A DNA stretch of 64,000 nucleotides, taken from assembly GCF_020216525.1 (NCBI RefSeq), contig NZ_JAIWOY010000006.1, positions 164,675-228,674 of the forward strand, in the 5' to 3' direction. The notes beneath the pieces were generated by a model. The model was given only the letters and a program-made list of their open reading frames with translations. It was not told the DNA's origin and did not search any database. Source of the stretch: Nocardioides nematodiphilus (GTDB lineage Bacteria > Actinomycetota > Actinomycetes > Propionibacteriales > Nocardioidaceae). Both the position numbers and the translations under genes were made by a program. Positions 1 to 10,493 of the stretch are shown here, in pieces (positions within the stretch are counted from its first letter, which is position 1; each line of letters opens with the position of its first letter).

Positions 1-359
1 TGGCGATCCCGCCGCTGCTCGCCGGCGCGTACGCCGGCCTGGAGTCCGTCGACCGCGCCACCACGGATGCGGCCCGCGCGATCGGCATGACCGAATGGCA
101 GGTGCTGGGGCGGGTCGAGGTCCCGCTCGCGCTGCCGCTCATCCTCGGCGGCGTGCGCGCCGCCGTGCTCCAGGTGATCGCCACCGCGACCATCGCGGCG
201 TACCCCGGACTCGGGGGACTGGGTCGGTTCATCATCGACGGCCTGGCCGTCCGGGACTATCCGCAGATGGTTGCGGGTTCCCTTGTCATCGTCGCCCTCG
301 CCCTGATCCTCGACGGGCTGTTCGCCGTCACCCAACGTGCCCTCTACCGTCACCAATGA
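1..359 (+). CDS. Osmoprotectant ABC transporter permease (3' part)
   Basis: This is the C-terminal part of an integral membrane permease of the OpuC/ProW type; the reading frame is open from base 3 and the 5' end lies outside the window. A canonical EAA-loop (DAARAIGM..W..L..V..P) contacts the ATPase and is followed by hydrophobic helices. The next gene, 17 bases downstream, encodes the matching lipoprotein receptor, so the two belong to one quaternary-ammonium or betaine importer operon. The exact substrate cannot be read from this fragment. Confidence 0.88.
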   Translation, partial: AIPPLLAGAYAGLESVDRATTDAARAIGMTEWQVLGRVEVPLALPLILGGVRAAVLQVIATATIAAYPGLGGLGRFIIDGLAVRDYPQMVAGSLVIVALALILDGLFAVTQRALYRHQ

Positions 360-376
360 AGCAAAGGACCGACACC

Positions 377-1330
377 ATGAAGATCACCCGCTTGGCCCTC
401 CCGGCGCTGGCCGCCACCGCTCTGCTGTCGCTGGCCGCCTGCGGCAGTGACCCGACCAACACCGCCGGGACCAACACGTCCTCGGGCGACAGCACGACCG
501 CCTCCGCGAACGGCGCGAAGCCGATCGTGGTCGGCTCTGCTTCCTTCGGTGAGAGCGAGATCCTTGCCGAGATCTACGCGCAGGCGCTGAAGGCGAAGGG
601 CATCGACGCCTCCACCCACCTCGACATCGGTGCGCGTGAGGCGTACATCGGCGCCCTCAAGGACGGCTCGATCTCGCTGTTCCCGGAGTACAGCGGCAAC
701 CTGCTGACCTTCCTGGACCCCAGCGCCTCCGCGACGGCACCCGATGACGTCACGGCGGCCCTCACCTCCACGCTGGCCTCCAAGGAGCCCGACCTCAAGG
801 TCCTCACGCCGTCCGCGGCCGAGGACAAGGACTCGCTCAACGTCACCGCTGACTTCGCGGCGAAGAACAACGTGCATTCGATCGCCGACCTCAAGGGCAT
901 CGACGGCCTCTCGCTGGCGGCCAACCCGGAGTTCAAGACCCGGGCGTACGGCCTCCCCGGCATGGAGAAGCTGTACGGCATCACCGGAGTGAAGTTCACG
1001 CCGATCAACGACGGTGGCGGCCCCGCGACCCTCAAGGCGCTCACCTCGGGCAAGGTCGACGTCGCGGACATCTACTCGACGACGCCGTCGATCACCGAGA
1101 ACAAGCTGGTCACGCTCGAGGACCCGCAGCACCTCATCGCCGCGCAGAACGTCGTCCCCCTGATCCGGAGCGACCACGACAACGCCGATGTCGACGCGGT
1201 GCTCAACGCGGTCTCGGCCAAGCTGTCCACCCAGGCGCTGCTCGAGCTGAACACCACCTTCAACGGCTCGGACAAGCCCAAGGCCGCCGACGTGGCGGCC
1301 GACTGGTTGAAGGCCAACGGTCTGGCCTGA
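377..1330 (+). CDS. Osmoprotectant (glycine betaine/choline) ABC transporter substrate-binding lipoprotein
   Basis: This is a receptor of the OpuAC/ProX/OsmF family, 317 residues. The N-terminus is a lipoprotein signal (MKITRLALPAL then a lipobox ending LAAC, Cys22), so the mature protein is lipid-anchored outside the membrane. The start of the mature fold, IVVGSASFGESEILAEIYAQAL, is typical of the family. ATG 377 was chosen because AAAGGA lies 8 bases upstream and the signal peptide begins there; the frame stays open further upstream but overlaps the permease gene. It is the last gene of the importer operon and is followed by a hairpin terminator. Confidence 0.9.
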   Translation: MKITRLALPALAATALLSLAACGSDPTNTAGTNTSSGDSTTASANGAKPIVVGSASFGESEILAEIYAQALKAKGIDASTHLDIGAREAYIGALKDGSISLFPEYSGNLLTFLDPSASATAPDDVTAALTSTLASKEPDLKVLTPSAAEDKDSLNVTADFAAKNNVHSIADLKGIDGLSLAANPEFKTRAYGLPGMEKLYGITGVKFTPINDGGGPATLKALTSGKVDVADIYSTTPSITENKLVTLEDPQHLIAAQNVVPLIRSDHDNADVDAVLNAVSAKLSTQALLELNTTFNGSDKPKAADVAADWLKANGLA

Positions 1331-1359
1331 CCCGTCCACTTTCTCTCCACAATCCACCT

Positions 1360-1398
1360 CCGGACCCGGATCTCCACAGCCCTGCTGTGGGGGTCCGG
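1360..1398 (+). terminator. Nested hairpin terminator after the osmoprotectant importer
   Basis: An outer stem CCGGACCC/GGGTCCGG (1360-1367 with 1391-1398) encloses an inner 7-bp stem CCACAGC/GCTGTGG with a 3-base loop. It lies 29 bases after the stop codon and has no long T run, as is usual in high-GC actinobacteria. Confidence 0.7.
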
Positions 1399-1472
1399 GT
1401 CTTGTCGGTGCGGGCTCGCATGCTCGTTCTCGTGCAGCGGACGCTGCGCATGAACCTGACAAGGAGAGCACC

Positions 1473-2018
1473 ATGAACGAGTCCCACATCACCGTCCACG
1501 GCCACGTCGTCGCCGCCCCGGTCGTCAAGAAGGTCGGCGAGCACACCGTCGCCAACTTCCGCATCGGCGTCACCCCGCGCCGCCTCGACAAGGCCTCCGG
1601 CCAGTGGCACGACGCCGAGACCCAGTGGTACGCCGTCAGCGCCTGGCGCCAGCTCGGCGAGAACTGCGGGATGGCCCTGCGCAAGGGCGACCCCGTGATC
1701 GTCCAGGGCCGGCTCGCGGCTCGCACCTGGATCAACGCCCAGCACGCGGAGGTGGTCGCGCACGACATCGAGGCGACCTTCGTCGGCCACGATCTGCGCC
1801 GCGGGGTGAGCCACTTCTACAAGACCGCCGCTCCCGAGTCCGCCGCCGACGCTCAGGCACCCGGACAGCAGCCCCACGACGTGCTGCCCGAGCCGAGGCT
1901 GCCCGGCGACCTCGAGCAGCTCGTCGCCGGTGACGGCGACGTGCCGCGGGAGAAGGCCGGTCCGGCGGACTGGAACGCGCCGCTGAGCGACGCTCCCACC
2001 TTCGCCGGCGCCGCCTGA
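1473..2018 (+). CDS. ssb: Single-stranded DNA-binding protein (SSB family)
   Basis: An OB-fold protein of 181 residues that binds single-stranded DNA in replication and repair. The N-terminal 110 residues match the SSB fold (V.G.V...P......G..VANFRIG, then W..V.AWR.LGEN and KGD.V.VQGRL). The C-terminal tail is acidic and Pro-rich, but the final residues (TFAGAA) do not form the acidic DDDIPF-type tip of housekeeping SSB, so this is more likely the secondary actinobacterial SSB. AAGGAGAG sits 7 bases before ATG 1473. A GCAGCGgaCGCTGC palindrome lies just upstream at 1434-1447. Confidence 0.88.
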   Translation: MNESHITVHGHVVAAPVVKKVGEHTVANFRIGVTPRRLDKASGQWHDAETQWYAVSAWRQLGENCGMALRKGDPVIVQGRLAARTWINAQHAEVVAHDIEATFVGHDLRRGVSHFYKTAAPESAADAQAPGQQPHDVLPEPRLPGDLEQLVAGDGDVPREKAGPADWNAPLSDAPTFAGAA

Positions 2019-2095
2019 GCGGGCGGGGGCACCGGTCCCGGATCGGAGGCTGCGCCCAGGTGGCCCCCGATCCGGCCCGATGCCCGGTTTCCAAC

Positions 2096-2101
2096 TAGGC
2101 T
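2096..2101 (+). promoter_or_regulatory. -10 element of ettA (TAGGCT)
   Basis: TAGGCT ends 8 bases before GTG 2110, with no Shine-Dalgarno sequence between, consistent with a leaderless transcript. Confidence 0.5.
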
Positions 2102-2109
2102 TCCGCTCC

Positions 2110-3792
<1,683 letters not shown>

Positions 3793-3807
3793 CGTCGATC
3801 GACGACC

Positions 3808-3836
3808 AAGCGCCCCACCGGATCGGTGGGGCGCTT
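3808..3836. terminator. Strong hairpin terminator between ettA and the convergent gene
   Basis: A perfect 13-bp stem AAGCGCCCCACCG/CGGTGGGGCGCTT with a GAT loop lies 15 bases after ettA and 14 bases past the end of the opposing gene. It can serve both strands. Confidence 0.85.
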
Positions 3837-3849
3837 CGTCGTTCTCGGA

Positions 3850-5034
3850 TCAGCGGCGGTAGCGCACCAGCTGACCGGCCGGTGCCTGGCCCGTGCTCGG
3901 GTCGGTGCCCGAGAGCACGTTCTGGGTGACGTACAGGCCGCGTGGTGTCCACTCGACCTCACCCGGACCGGTGGTGTGGATGATGTCCTTCACCCGGGCC
4001 TTGCCGTGTCGGCCCAGCATCACCTTGGACACCACATCGCCGAAGAGCTGGGCGACGTACAGGTCCCCACGCGGGGTCACCGCGAGTCCCGTCGGGCCCA
4101 GCAGGCCGCGTGCGACCAGCCGAGGCTGCTTCGCGTGATGGGCGGCGTGGATCGCGAAGACACTGCCGCGGGCACCCAGCTGCGGTCCCTCGGGTCCGCC
4201 CGGCAGGCTGCTGACGTACACGGTCCCGTCGGAGCCCACCTCGACGTCGGTGGGGACGGGCTCGAAGTAGTACGTCGTTCCGACGAAGCACGGGTCGAGT
4301 CCCATGCCGGCTGCTGCGGGCGCGGTGATGACCAGGGGGATGGGAGGCAGCGTCGCCACGGTGCGGATGATCCGTCCGCTCGGCGACACCATCAGCAGGT
4401 CGTTGCCCCCGGCATCGGCGACGTAGGTCCAGCCGTTGCGCAGGGCATAGGTGGCGTAGGGGTGCGAGTCGACCCCTCCCGGAGAGATCGCCGGGCCGTT
4501 GTCTGCCGTCGGCCACTTCGCCAGGCAGGCGGCGTCCGTCGCGTTGCTCGGGTCAAGGTCCGCGAACCCGTACGTGGCGTGCTGGTCGGGGTTGTGCCGC
4601 ACCTCGTACTGATGCAGGTCGGCGATGGTGCGCGCATGGCCGGACCGAGTGAGCATCTTGAGCCAGCTGCCGCTGTTCTCGTGGGTCGTCTCGTCGCTCT
4701 GGGTGACCGTGAACAGCAGGTGCCGGCCCGCGAGCGAGAGACCGCCGACCTCGTAGCCGTGCGGCTCGGTGTAGATCGTCCTCTTCTTCCCGCTGGGACT
4801 GATCCGATCGATCTTGCCGGCGAAGTTCTCCGATACGTAGGCCGTGCCCTGCGGGCTCACGGCGGCTCGCAACGGTGACAACAGGCCGCGTGCCAGGACG
4901 TGGTGGCTCGCGTGGTGCGAGTGGTGGCCCGCATGGTGCGAGGCGTGGAGGGCGGACGCCGCGGGCGCTACCGCGAGCGTGGTGGCGACACCGACGGCCA
5001 AGGCCGCCGAGGTGAGCTGGGGGAACTTCGACAT
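3850..5034 (-). CDS. Secreted ScyD/ScyE-like beta-propeller protein
   Basis: An exported protein of 394 residues. A signal peptide (MSKFPQLTSAALAVGVATT.. ending near ASA) is followed by an unusual His-rich stretch (HASHHAGHHSHHASHH), then NHL/SMP-30-like propeller repeats such as GLLSPLRAAVSPQGTAYVSE and LLGPTGLAVTPRGDLYVAQ. This fits the ScyD/ScyE family, named after cyanobacterial scytonemin genes but widespread in actinobacteria with unknown function. ATG 5034 was preferred over the further-upstream in-frame start because GGAGG lies 7 bases before it and the signal peptide starts there. It is convergent with ettA. Confidence 0.8.
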   Translation of the reverse strand: MSKFPQLTSAALAVGVATTLAVAPAASALHASHHAGHHSHHASHHVLARGLLSPLRAAVSPQGTAYVSENFAGKIDRISPSGKKRTIYTEPHGYEVGGLSLAGRHLLFTVTQSDETTHENSGSWLKMLTRSGHARTIADLHQYEVRHNPDQHATYGFADLDPSNATDAACLAKWPTADNGPAISPGGVDSHPYATYALRNGWTYVADAGGNDLLMVSPSGRIIRTVATLPPIPLVITAPAAAGMGLDPCFVGTTYYFEPVPTDVEVGSDGTVYVSSLPGGPEGPQLGARGSVFAIHAAHHAKQPRLVARGLLGPTGLAVTPRGDLYVAQLFGDVVSKVMLGRHGKARVKDIIHTTGPGEVEWTPRGLYVTQNVLSGTDPSTGQAPAGQLVRYRR

Positions 5035-5152
5035 GCGGGTGCCTCCCTGGAGCAGAGATGAATACTCCTGAGGTTGCACCCGGCGGTCGCGGAGCTACAT
5101 CCCCTGCTCTGGGTATTCGCCGGATACGGCGAGGGGTATCCCGACGCTGCGA

Positions 5153-5632
5153 TCAGCGGATGTCGCAGGCCGGATTGTCCACGACCAGCTTGTCGGCGAC
5201 GGTGTTCATCACGCGGCCGACCGCCTCGAAGTCGTCGGGGTCGCACAGGTCGACGAGATACTCGCGCACACCGGTGACGTGCAGCGGAGCAGCGGTCCGC
5301 AGCAGGTCCATGCCCTTGTCGGTGAGGTAGGCGTCCACACCGCGGCCGTCGACGCGCGAGGTGCGCCGCTCGACCAGGCCGGCCTTCTCCATCCGGGCGA
5401 TGGTGTGGGTGACCCGCGAGCGCGAGTGGCCCATCGAGCTCGCCAGCTGCGCCATCCGCAGCACGCCCTCGGACTCCGAGAGACGGACGAGCATCTCGTA
5501 CTCGGCCAGGGAGAGGTCGTGCTCCTGGCGCAGATCGGCGTCGAGCCGATCCAGCAGCAGCGTCATCCCCATCACGAGGCCGCGCCAGGACCGTTGCTGA
5601 GCGGCATCGAGCCAACGCGTTTCCTCACTCAC
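5153..5632 (-). CDS. MarR family transcriptional regulator
   Basis: A winged-helix repressor of 159 residues. The central region (LSLAEYEMLVRLSES, then RMAQLASSMGHSRSRVTHTIARME as helix-turn-helix, then a wing with VDGRGVDAYLT) is typical of MarR dimers. The start codon is GTG at 5632. A palindrome spans the gap between its -10 hexamer and the start codon, so it probably represses itself. The neighbouring thiolase is on the same strand upstream, separated by 60 bases, and may or may not be a target. Confidence 0.9.
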   Translation of the reverse strand: MSEETRWLDAAQQRSWRGLVMGMTLLLDRLDADLRQEHDLSLAEYEMLVRLSESEGVLRMAQLASSMGHSRSRVTHTIARMEKAGLVERRTSRVDGRGVDAYLTDKGMDLLRTAAPLHVTGVREYLVDLCDPDDFEAVGRVMNTVADKLVVDNPACDIR

Positions 5633-5642
5633 CCGAGTGAGT
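5627..5642. promoter_or_regulatory. Likely MarR operator overlapping its own promoter and start codon
   Basis: The palindrome ACTCACccgaGTGAGT covers the region from the end of the -10 hexamer TAAACT (complement of 5640-5645) to the GTG start codon at 5632. A bound dimer would block a leaderless transcript at its first base. Confidence 0.6.
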
Positions 5643-5692
5643 TTAAAGGGAGTTGGCCCGATGCCGTCTCACAGGTTCAAGAATTCACACGC

Positions 5693-6904
5693 TCACATGC
5701 GCTCGAGGATGAGCGCCATGCCCTGGCCGCCGCCGACGCACATGGTGATCAGGCCGGTCGACTTGTCGTGGAAGTCGAACGAGTTGAGCATCGTGTTCTG
5801 CAGGCGGGCGCCGGTCATGCCGAAGGGGTGGCCGACCGCGATGGCGCCGCCGTTGACGTTGAGGCGGTCGATGTCGATGCCGAGGTCCTGGTAGGACGGC
5901 ACGACCTGCGCGGCGAAGGCCTCGTTGATCTCGACCAGGTCGATGTCGCCGATGGACATGCCGGCGTGCTTGAGCGCGTTGCGGGTCGCCTCGACCGGGC
6001 CCAGGCCCATGATCTCAGGGGAGAGGCCGGACACGCCGGTGGAGACGATCCGGGCGAGCGGCGTGAGGCCCAGCTCGGCTGCCTTGGTGTCGGACATGAT
6101 CACCACGGCGGCCGCGCCGTCGTTGAGCGGGCAGGAGTTGCCGGCGGTGTTGACGCCGTTCTCGCGGAAGACCGGCTTGAGGCCGGCGATGCCCTCGTAC
6201 GTGACGCCGGCGCGCGGGCCGTCGTCGGTGGACACGACGGTTCCGTCGGCGAGGGTGATCGGGGTGATCTCGCGCTCCCAGAAGCCGTTGTTGATCGCCT
6301 TCTCGGCGAGGTTCTGCGAGCGGACGGCGAACTCGTCGAGCTCCTTGCGGTCGAGGCCGCGCAGGGTGGCGACGTTCTCCGCGGTCTGGCCCATCGTGAT
6401 GTAGACGTCGGGCACGAGGCCGGCGTCGCGCGGGTCGGTCCACTTCTCGTTGGAGGCGGCCAGCGCCTCGGTGCGCTTCATGGCGTCGGCCATCAGCGGG
6501 TTCTCGGCGCCGTTGATGTCGCTCATGCCGTTCGCGAAGCGGGAGACCGCCTCGACGCCGGCCGAGATGAAGATGTCGCCCTCGCCGGCCTTGATCGCGT
6601 GGAAAGCCATCCGGGTGGTCTGCACCGAGGAGGAGCAGTAGCGGTTGACCGTCGCACCCGGCACCATGTCGAGGCCGAGCAGCGTGTTGACGACCTTGGC
6701 CATGTTGTTGCCGGCCTCGCCCGCGGGCTGGCCGTTGCCGAGGTAGACGTCCTCGATGCTGGTCGGGTCGAGCGCCGGGATCTTGTCCAGCGCGGCCTTG
6801 ATGGCGAACGCCGCGAGGTCGTCCGGTCGGAAGTCCTTGAGCGAGCCCTTGAACGCCCGGCCGATCGGCGTACGGGCAACGGAAACGATGACGGCCTCAG
6901 GCAT
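5693..6904 (-). CDS. Acetyl-CoA C-acyltransferase (thiolase, FadA-like)
   Basis: A cytoplasmic thiolase of 403 residues that cleaves 3-ketoacyl-CoA with CoA in beta-oxidation, or condenses acetyl-CoA in reverse. The acyl-accepting Cys is in NRYCSSSVQ (Cys90), the second catalytic pair is in GHPFGMTGAR and CVGGGQG near the C-terminus, and the length is normal. CTGGAG lies 7 bases before ATG 6904. A 12-bp palindrome TACTGaaCAGTA lies immediately upstream of the ribosome-binding site, which suggests control by an acyl-CoA-responsive repressor. Chain-length preference cannot be read. Confidence 0.93.
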   Translation of the reverse strand: MPEAVIVSVARTPIGRAFKGSLKDFRPDDLAAFAIKAALDKIPALDPTSIEDVYLGNGQPAGEAGNNMAKVVNTLLGLDMVPGATVNRYCSSSVQTTRMAFHAIKAGEGDIFISAGVEAVSRFANGMSDINGAENPLMADAMKRTEALAASNEKWTDPRDAGLVPDVYITMGQTAENVATLRGLDRKELDEFAVRSQNLAEKAINNGFWEREITPITLADGTVVSTDDGPRAGVTYEGIAGLKPVFRENGVNTAGNSCPLNDGAAAVVIMSDTKAAELGLTPLARIVSTGVSGLSPEIMGLGPVEATRNALKHAGMSIGDIDLVEINEAFAAQVVPSYQDLGIDIDRLNVNGGAIAVGHPFGMTGARLQNTMLNSFDFHDKSTGLITMCVGGGQGMALILERM

Positions 6905-6917
6905 GGCGCACTCCAGT

Positions 6918-6929
6918 TACTGAACAGTA
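6918..6929. promoter_or_regulatory. Candidate operator upstream of the thiolase
   Basis: The perfect inverted repeat TACTGaaCAGTA sits 13 bases before the thiolase start codon, between a probable transcription start and the ribosome-binding site. No cognate regulator is assigned. Confidence 0.4.
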
Positions 6930-7046
6930 GGAATCGAGTGATGAGAACAATAGTGCCCGGCTGCCGGGTGCAGGGAAAGTGACCGGATAGTGCTCGTGCT
7001 TCGGGTGCGCGACCGGGGTCGGTGCGACGTTTGCGAGGATCGGAGC

Positions 7047-7946
7047 GTGCGACACCGCTACGAGTGCCCGATGCGCTGGGCCGACCTCGACATGCTCGGC
7101 CACGTCAACAACGTCACCTACGTCGACTACCTCCAAGAGGCGCGGGTCGACATGCTGCGTGTCCACGCCCGCAGCCCGATGACGGATCCGCTGGCCGAGG
7201 GCGTGCTCGTGGCCAGCCATCAGGTCACCTACCTCGAGCCGCTGCTGTTCGACCACGCGCCGGTGTACGTCGACGTCTGGGTCACCGAGATCCGGGCCGC
7301 GTCGTTCACGATGGCGTACGAGATCTTCCGCGAGGGCCCTGCTGACGAGCACGGGGTCGCGGCGCGCACCGTCTACCTGCGGGCCTCGTCCGTGCTCACC
7401 CCGTACCTCTTCGCCGAGGCGTGCCCGCGGCGCCTGACGCCGGACGAGCGGTCCGCGCTCGAGGTCTACCTCCACCCCGAGGCCGTGCTGCACCCGCACC
7501 GGATCGAGGTCGGCGAGGCTCGCCCGACCGAGCTGGGGCACTACCCGGTGAAGGTCCGCTTCTCCGACGTCGACGTCTACGGGCACGTCAACAACGTGAA
7601 GTTCTTCGAGTACTTCCAGGAGGGCCGCATCGCCATGATGGCCCGGCTGCGCGAGCAGGGCAGCGCCGCGCGCGACCTGCACATCGTGGTGGCGCAGGCC
7701 GACATGGCGTTCCGCGCCCCGATGGAGATGCGACCCGAGCCGTACGACCTGCACGTCTGGGTCGCCCGGGTCGGCTCCAAGTCGCTCGTCTTCGACGGTG
7801 AGATCGTCGATCACGCGGGGGAGAGCCCGCTCGTCCTGGCCCGCAGCCGGGTCGTGCTCGTCTTCTTCGATCTGGCCACCGGTCGCTCGGTCGCGCCGCC
7901 CGAGGATGTCCGCACGGCGCTCGAGGCGCTGACCCGGGAGCCGTGA
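7047..7946 (+). CDS. Tandem hotdog acyl-CoA thioesterase
   Basis: A 299-residue protein with two 4HBT hotdog domains in one chain. Each starts with the same motif: R..DLDMLGHVNNVTYVDYLQEAR near residue 12 and FSDVDVYGHVNNVKFFEYFQEGR near residue 175. The Asp in these motifs is the usual general base or nucleophile of the family, so it should hydrolyse acyl-CoA thioesters in the cytoplasm. GTG 7047 was chosen because the conserved N-terminus VRHRYECPMRWADLDM begins there; an upstream start at 6990 would add a basic stretch without similarity. It is divergent from the thiolase gene, which may supply related substrates. Confidence 0.85.
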   Translation: MRHRYECPMRWADLDMLGHVNNVTYVDYLQEARVDMLRVHARSPMTDPLAEGVLVASHQVTYLEPLLFDHAPVYVDVWVTEIRAASFTMAYEIFREGPADEHGVAARTVYLRASSVLTPYLFAEACPRRLTPDERSALEVYLHPEAVLHPHRIEVGEARPTELGHYPVKVRFSDVDVYGHVNNVKFFEYFQEGRIAMMARLREQGSAARDLHIVVAQADMAFRAPMEMRPEPYDLHVWVARVGSKSLVFDGEIVDHAGESPLVLARSRVVLVFFDLATGRSVAPPEDVRTALEALTREP

Positions 7947-7970
7947 CGCGGGATCCCCGGGCGATGTGAT

Positions 7971-7976
7971 TAGGCT
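7971..7976 (+). promoter_or_regulatory. -10 element of the APC permease gene (TAGGCT)
   Basis: TAGGCT is followed after 6 bases by GTG 7983, the spacing expected if transcription starts on the start codon. Confidence 0.55.
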
Positions 7977-7982
7977 GTGCCG

Positions 7983-9896
7983 GTGCCGAACGCCAGTGAG
8001 CCATCCGTACCGCCGACCGCTGACGGCACGGTGAGCGCACTCGAGAAGCCGCTGCCTGTCGAGGAGACCCAGTCCTGGTGGCGGGTCATGTGCCTCACCG
8101 GCCTCGACTACTTCTCGACCCTCGGCTACGCCCCGGGCATCGCGGCCCTCGCGGCCGGCGCGCTCTCGCCGATCGCGACCATCGTCCTGGTGGGTCTGAC
8201 CCTCTTCGGCGCCCTGCCGGTCTATCGCCGCGTCGCGATCGAGTCCCCGCACGGCGAGGGCTCGGTCGCGATGCTGGAGAAGCTGCTGGCGTCATGGAAG
8301 GGCAAGCTGCTCGTTCTCGCGCTGCTCGGCTTCGCCGCGACCAGCTGGGTCATCACGATGACGCTGAGCGCCGCCGACGCCGCCGCTCACGTCGCGCTCA
8401 ACCCCGCGGTGCCGAGCATCATCGCCGACCACCCGCTGTGGGTGACGCTGTTCCTCCTCGCCGGTCTCGGCGCGGTCTTCTTCCGAGGCTTCTCCGAGGC
8501 CATCGGCATCGCCGTGGTGCTCGTGGCCGTGTACCTGGGGCTCAACGTCGTCGTCATCGTCGACGCCATCTACCAGGTCGCGATCAACCCGGATCGGATC
8601 GGGGACTGGCACGCCAGGCTCTTCGACGAGCACGCCAACGTGTTCGCGATGGTCGGCGTCGCGCTGCTCCTCTTCCCCAAGCTCGCGCTCGGCATGTCCG
8701 GCTTCGAGACCGGCGTCGCGGTGATGCCGCAGATCAAGGGCGACCCGACCGACACCGAGAAGAAGCCCCTCGGCCGGATCCGCGGGGCCCACAAGCTCCT
8801 CACCACCGCCGCGCTCATCATGAGCGTCCTGCTGATCTTCAGCTCCTTCGCGACCGCGGTCCTGATCAAGCAGGCCGATCTCGAGCCCGGCGGACCGGCC
8901 AACGGCCGCGCGCTCGCGTACATCGCCCACCAGTATCTGGGCAGCGCCTTCGGGTCGATCTACGACATCTCCACGATCTCGATCCTGTGGTTCGCCGGCG
9001 CCTCGGCGATGGCCGGCATGCTCAACCTGATCCCGCGCTACCTGCCGAAGTACGGCATGTCGCCGGAGTGGGCCGGCGCCACCCGCCCGCTCGCCGTGAT
9101 CATCACGATCGTCGCCTTCATCATCACGATCAAGTTCGACGCCAGCGTCGACGCCCAGGGCGGCGCGTACGCCACCGGTGTCCTCGTGCTGATGACCTCG
9201 GCGGCGGTGGCCGTCACGCTGTCGGCATGGCGCAAGCGCAAGAAGCGCAAGACCCTCGGATTCGGACTGATCGCGGCGGTGTTCATCTACACCACCGGGG
9301 TCAACATGCTCGAGCGTCCCGACGGTGTGAAGATCTCCGCCGCCTTCATCGGCGTCATCGTGCTGGTCTCGGCGCTGTCGCGGATCAGGCGTGGCTTCGA
9401 GCTGCGCGTCGACAGCCTCGAGCTGGACGCGAAGGCGCAGAAGTTCGTCCGCGACACCGCGCGTCGCCGCATCCGCCTGATCGCGATCGACCCCGACCGG
9501 GTCAACGACAGCGACTACGACGACAAGATGCGCCAGACCGTGCAGGACAACGAGCTGCCCGACGGTGACGCGATCTTCGTCGAGGTGACGATCACCGACC
9601 CCTCGGACTTCCAGGGCCACATCCAGGTGCGTGGCTGCATCGCCAACGGTCAGCACCGGGTGCTGCGGATGTCCGCGCCGTCGGTGCCGAACGCGCTGGC
9701 CGCGCTGACGCTGTACGTGCGCGACCGCAGCGGGGTCATCCCGCACATCTACTTCGAGTGGACCGAGGGCGGGCCGGTGAAGAACATGCTGAGCTTCTTC
9801 TTCTTCGGTGTCGGCGAGGTCGCGCCGATCACCCGCGAGGTGCTGCGCCGCGCCGAGCCGGATCGCTCACGGCGTCCGCACGTGCACGTCGGCTGA
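7983..9896 (+). CDS. APC family amino acid permease
   Basis: An inner-membrane transporter of 637 residues with about twelve hydrophobic helices between residues 35 and 440, then a cytoplasmic C-terminal region of about 180 residues. [23 protein letters not shown] in helix 1 and [15 protein letters not shown] resemble the large actinobacterial APC permeases. The substrate is not readable; amino acid or another small organic ion is likely from the family. GTG 7983 is preferred to GTG 7977 because of the upstream TAGGCT spacing. It runs towards the convergent sigma-factor gene, overlapping it at the 3' end by about 30 bases. Confidence 0.85.
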   Translation: MPNASEPSVPPTADGTVSALEKPLPVEETQSWWRVMCLTGLDYFSTLGYAPGIAALAAGALSPIATIVLVGLTLFGALPVYRRVAIESPHGEGSVAMLEKLLASWKGKLLVLALLGFAATSWVITMTLSAADAAAHVALNPAVPSIIADHPLWVTLFLLAGLGAVFFRGFSEAIGIAVVLVAVYLGLNVVVIVDAIYQVAINPDRIGDWHARLFDEHANVFAMVGVALLLFPKLALGMSGFETGVAVMPQIKGDPTDTEKKPLGRIRGAHKLLTTAALIMSVLLIFSSFATAVLIKQADLEPGGPANGRALAYIAHQYLGSAFGSIYDISTISILWFAGASAMAGMLNLIPRYLPKYGMSPEWAGATRPLAVIITIVAFIITIKFDASVDAQGGAYATGVLVLMTSAAVAVTLSAWRKRKKRKTLGFGLIAAVFIYTTGVNMLERPDGVKISAAFIGVIVLVSALSRIRRGFELRVDSLELDAKAQKFVRDTARRRIRLIAIDPDRVNDSDYDDKMRQTVQDNELPDGDAIFVEVTITDPSDFQGHIQVRGCIANGQHRVLRMSAPSVPNALAALTLYVRDRSGVIPHIYFEWTEGGPVKNMLSFFFFGVGEVAPITREVLRRAEPDRSRRPHVHVG

Positions 9897-10493
9897 CGGC
9901 GCCGTCCGTGCCGGGCGCTCCGCGCCGGCCTCCGCCACGCCGAGGATCCCGCGCAACCGCTTGAGGGCCCGATGCCGCGCCACGCGGACGGAGACCGCGC
10001 TCATCCCCAGCGCCACGCAGGTGGCGGCGACGTCCAGTCCGATCACCTCGAGGCAGACCATCACGTCGCGCTCGCGCGCGCTGAGCTGCGCCAGCGCCCG
10101 GTGGACCCAGTCCTGCTCGGGGACCGTCGCGTCGGGGCCGGCGACGGCGTCGGCGTGGGACTCGAGGTCGGCGTGCGCGAGAGGCGAGGTGGCCCGCCGT
10201 CCGCTGCGCCGGCGGGCGTTGGCGGCGTGGTGCCGGGCGATCCCGAAGAGCCAGCCGCCGAACTCCTCGCCGGTGCCGCGGAAGTCGTGGATCTTGTCCG
10301 CCGCGGTCACCCAGGCCTCGTGGCTCAGGTCCTCGGCCGACACGGACGCGTCGACAGGCGAGCGGTGCTGCAGCCACAGCACGAGACGCCCGGCATGTGC
10401 TCGGTAGAGCTCACGCCAGGCGTCAGGGTCGCCCTGCTTCGCCGCGGACACGACCGGGTCGTCCCGATCGTGCCGGCGGCCCGACGAGGTCAC
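9867..10493 (-). CDS. RNA polymerase ECF-type sigma factor
   Basis: A 208-residue group IV sigma factor. Region 2 ([43 protein letters not shown]) lies at residues 60-115 and region 4 with its helix-turn-helix ([28 protein letters not shown]) at 145-190. The GTG start at 10493 overlaps the stop of the upstream membrane-protein gene as GTGA, so the two are translationally coupled. No zinc-binding anti-sigma (HxxxCxxC) is seen nearby; the coupled membrane protein is the obvious candidate partner. The 3' end overlaps the end of the convergent permease gene. Confidence 0.9.
   Translation of the reverse strand: MTSSGRRHDRDDPVVSAAKQGDPDAWRELYRAHAGRLVLWLQHRSPVDASVSAEDLSHEAWVTAADKIHDFRGTGEEFGGWLFGIARHHAANARRRSGRRATSPLAHADLESHADAVAGPDATVPEQDWVHRALAQLSARERDVMVCLEVIGLDVAATCVALGMSAVSVRVARHRALKRLRGILGVAEAGAERPARTAPSADVHVRTP

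Noticed and set aside
5035..5152. A small gene between the ScyD-like and MarR genes
   Set aside because: No frame with a plausible start and length; the stretch holds only the promoter and ribosome-binding site of the ScyD-like gene.
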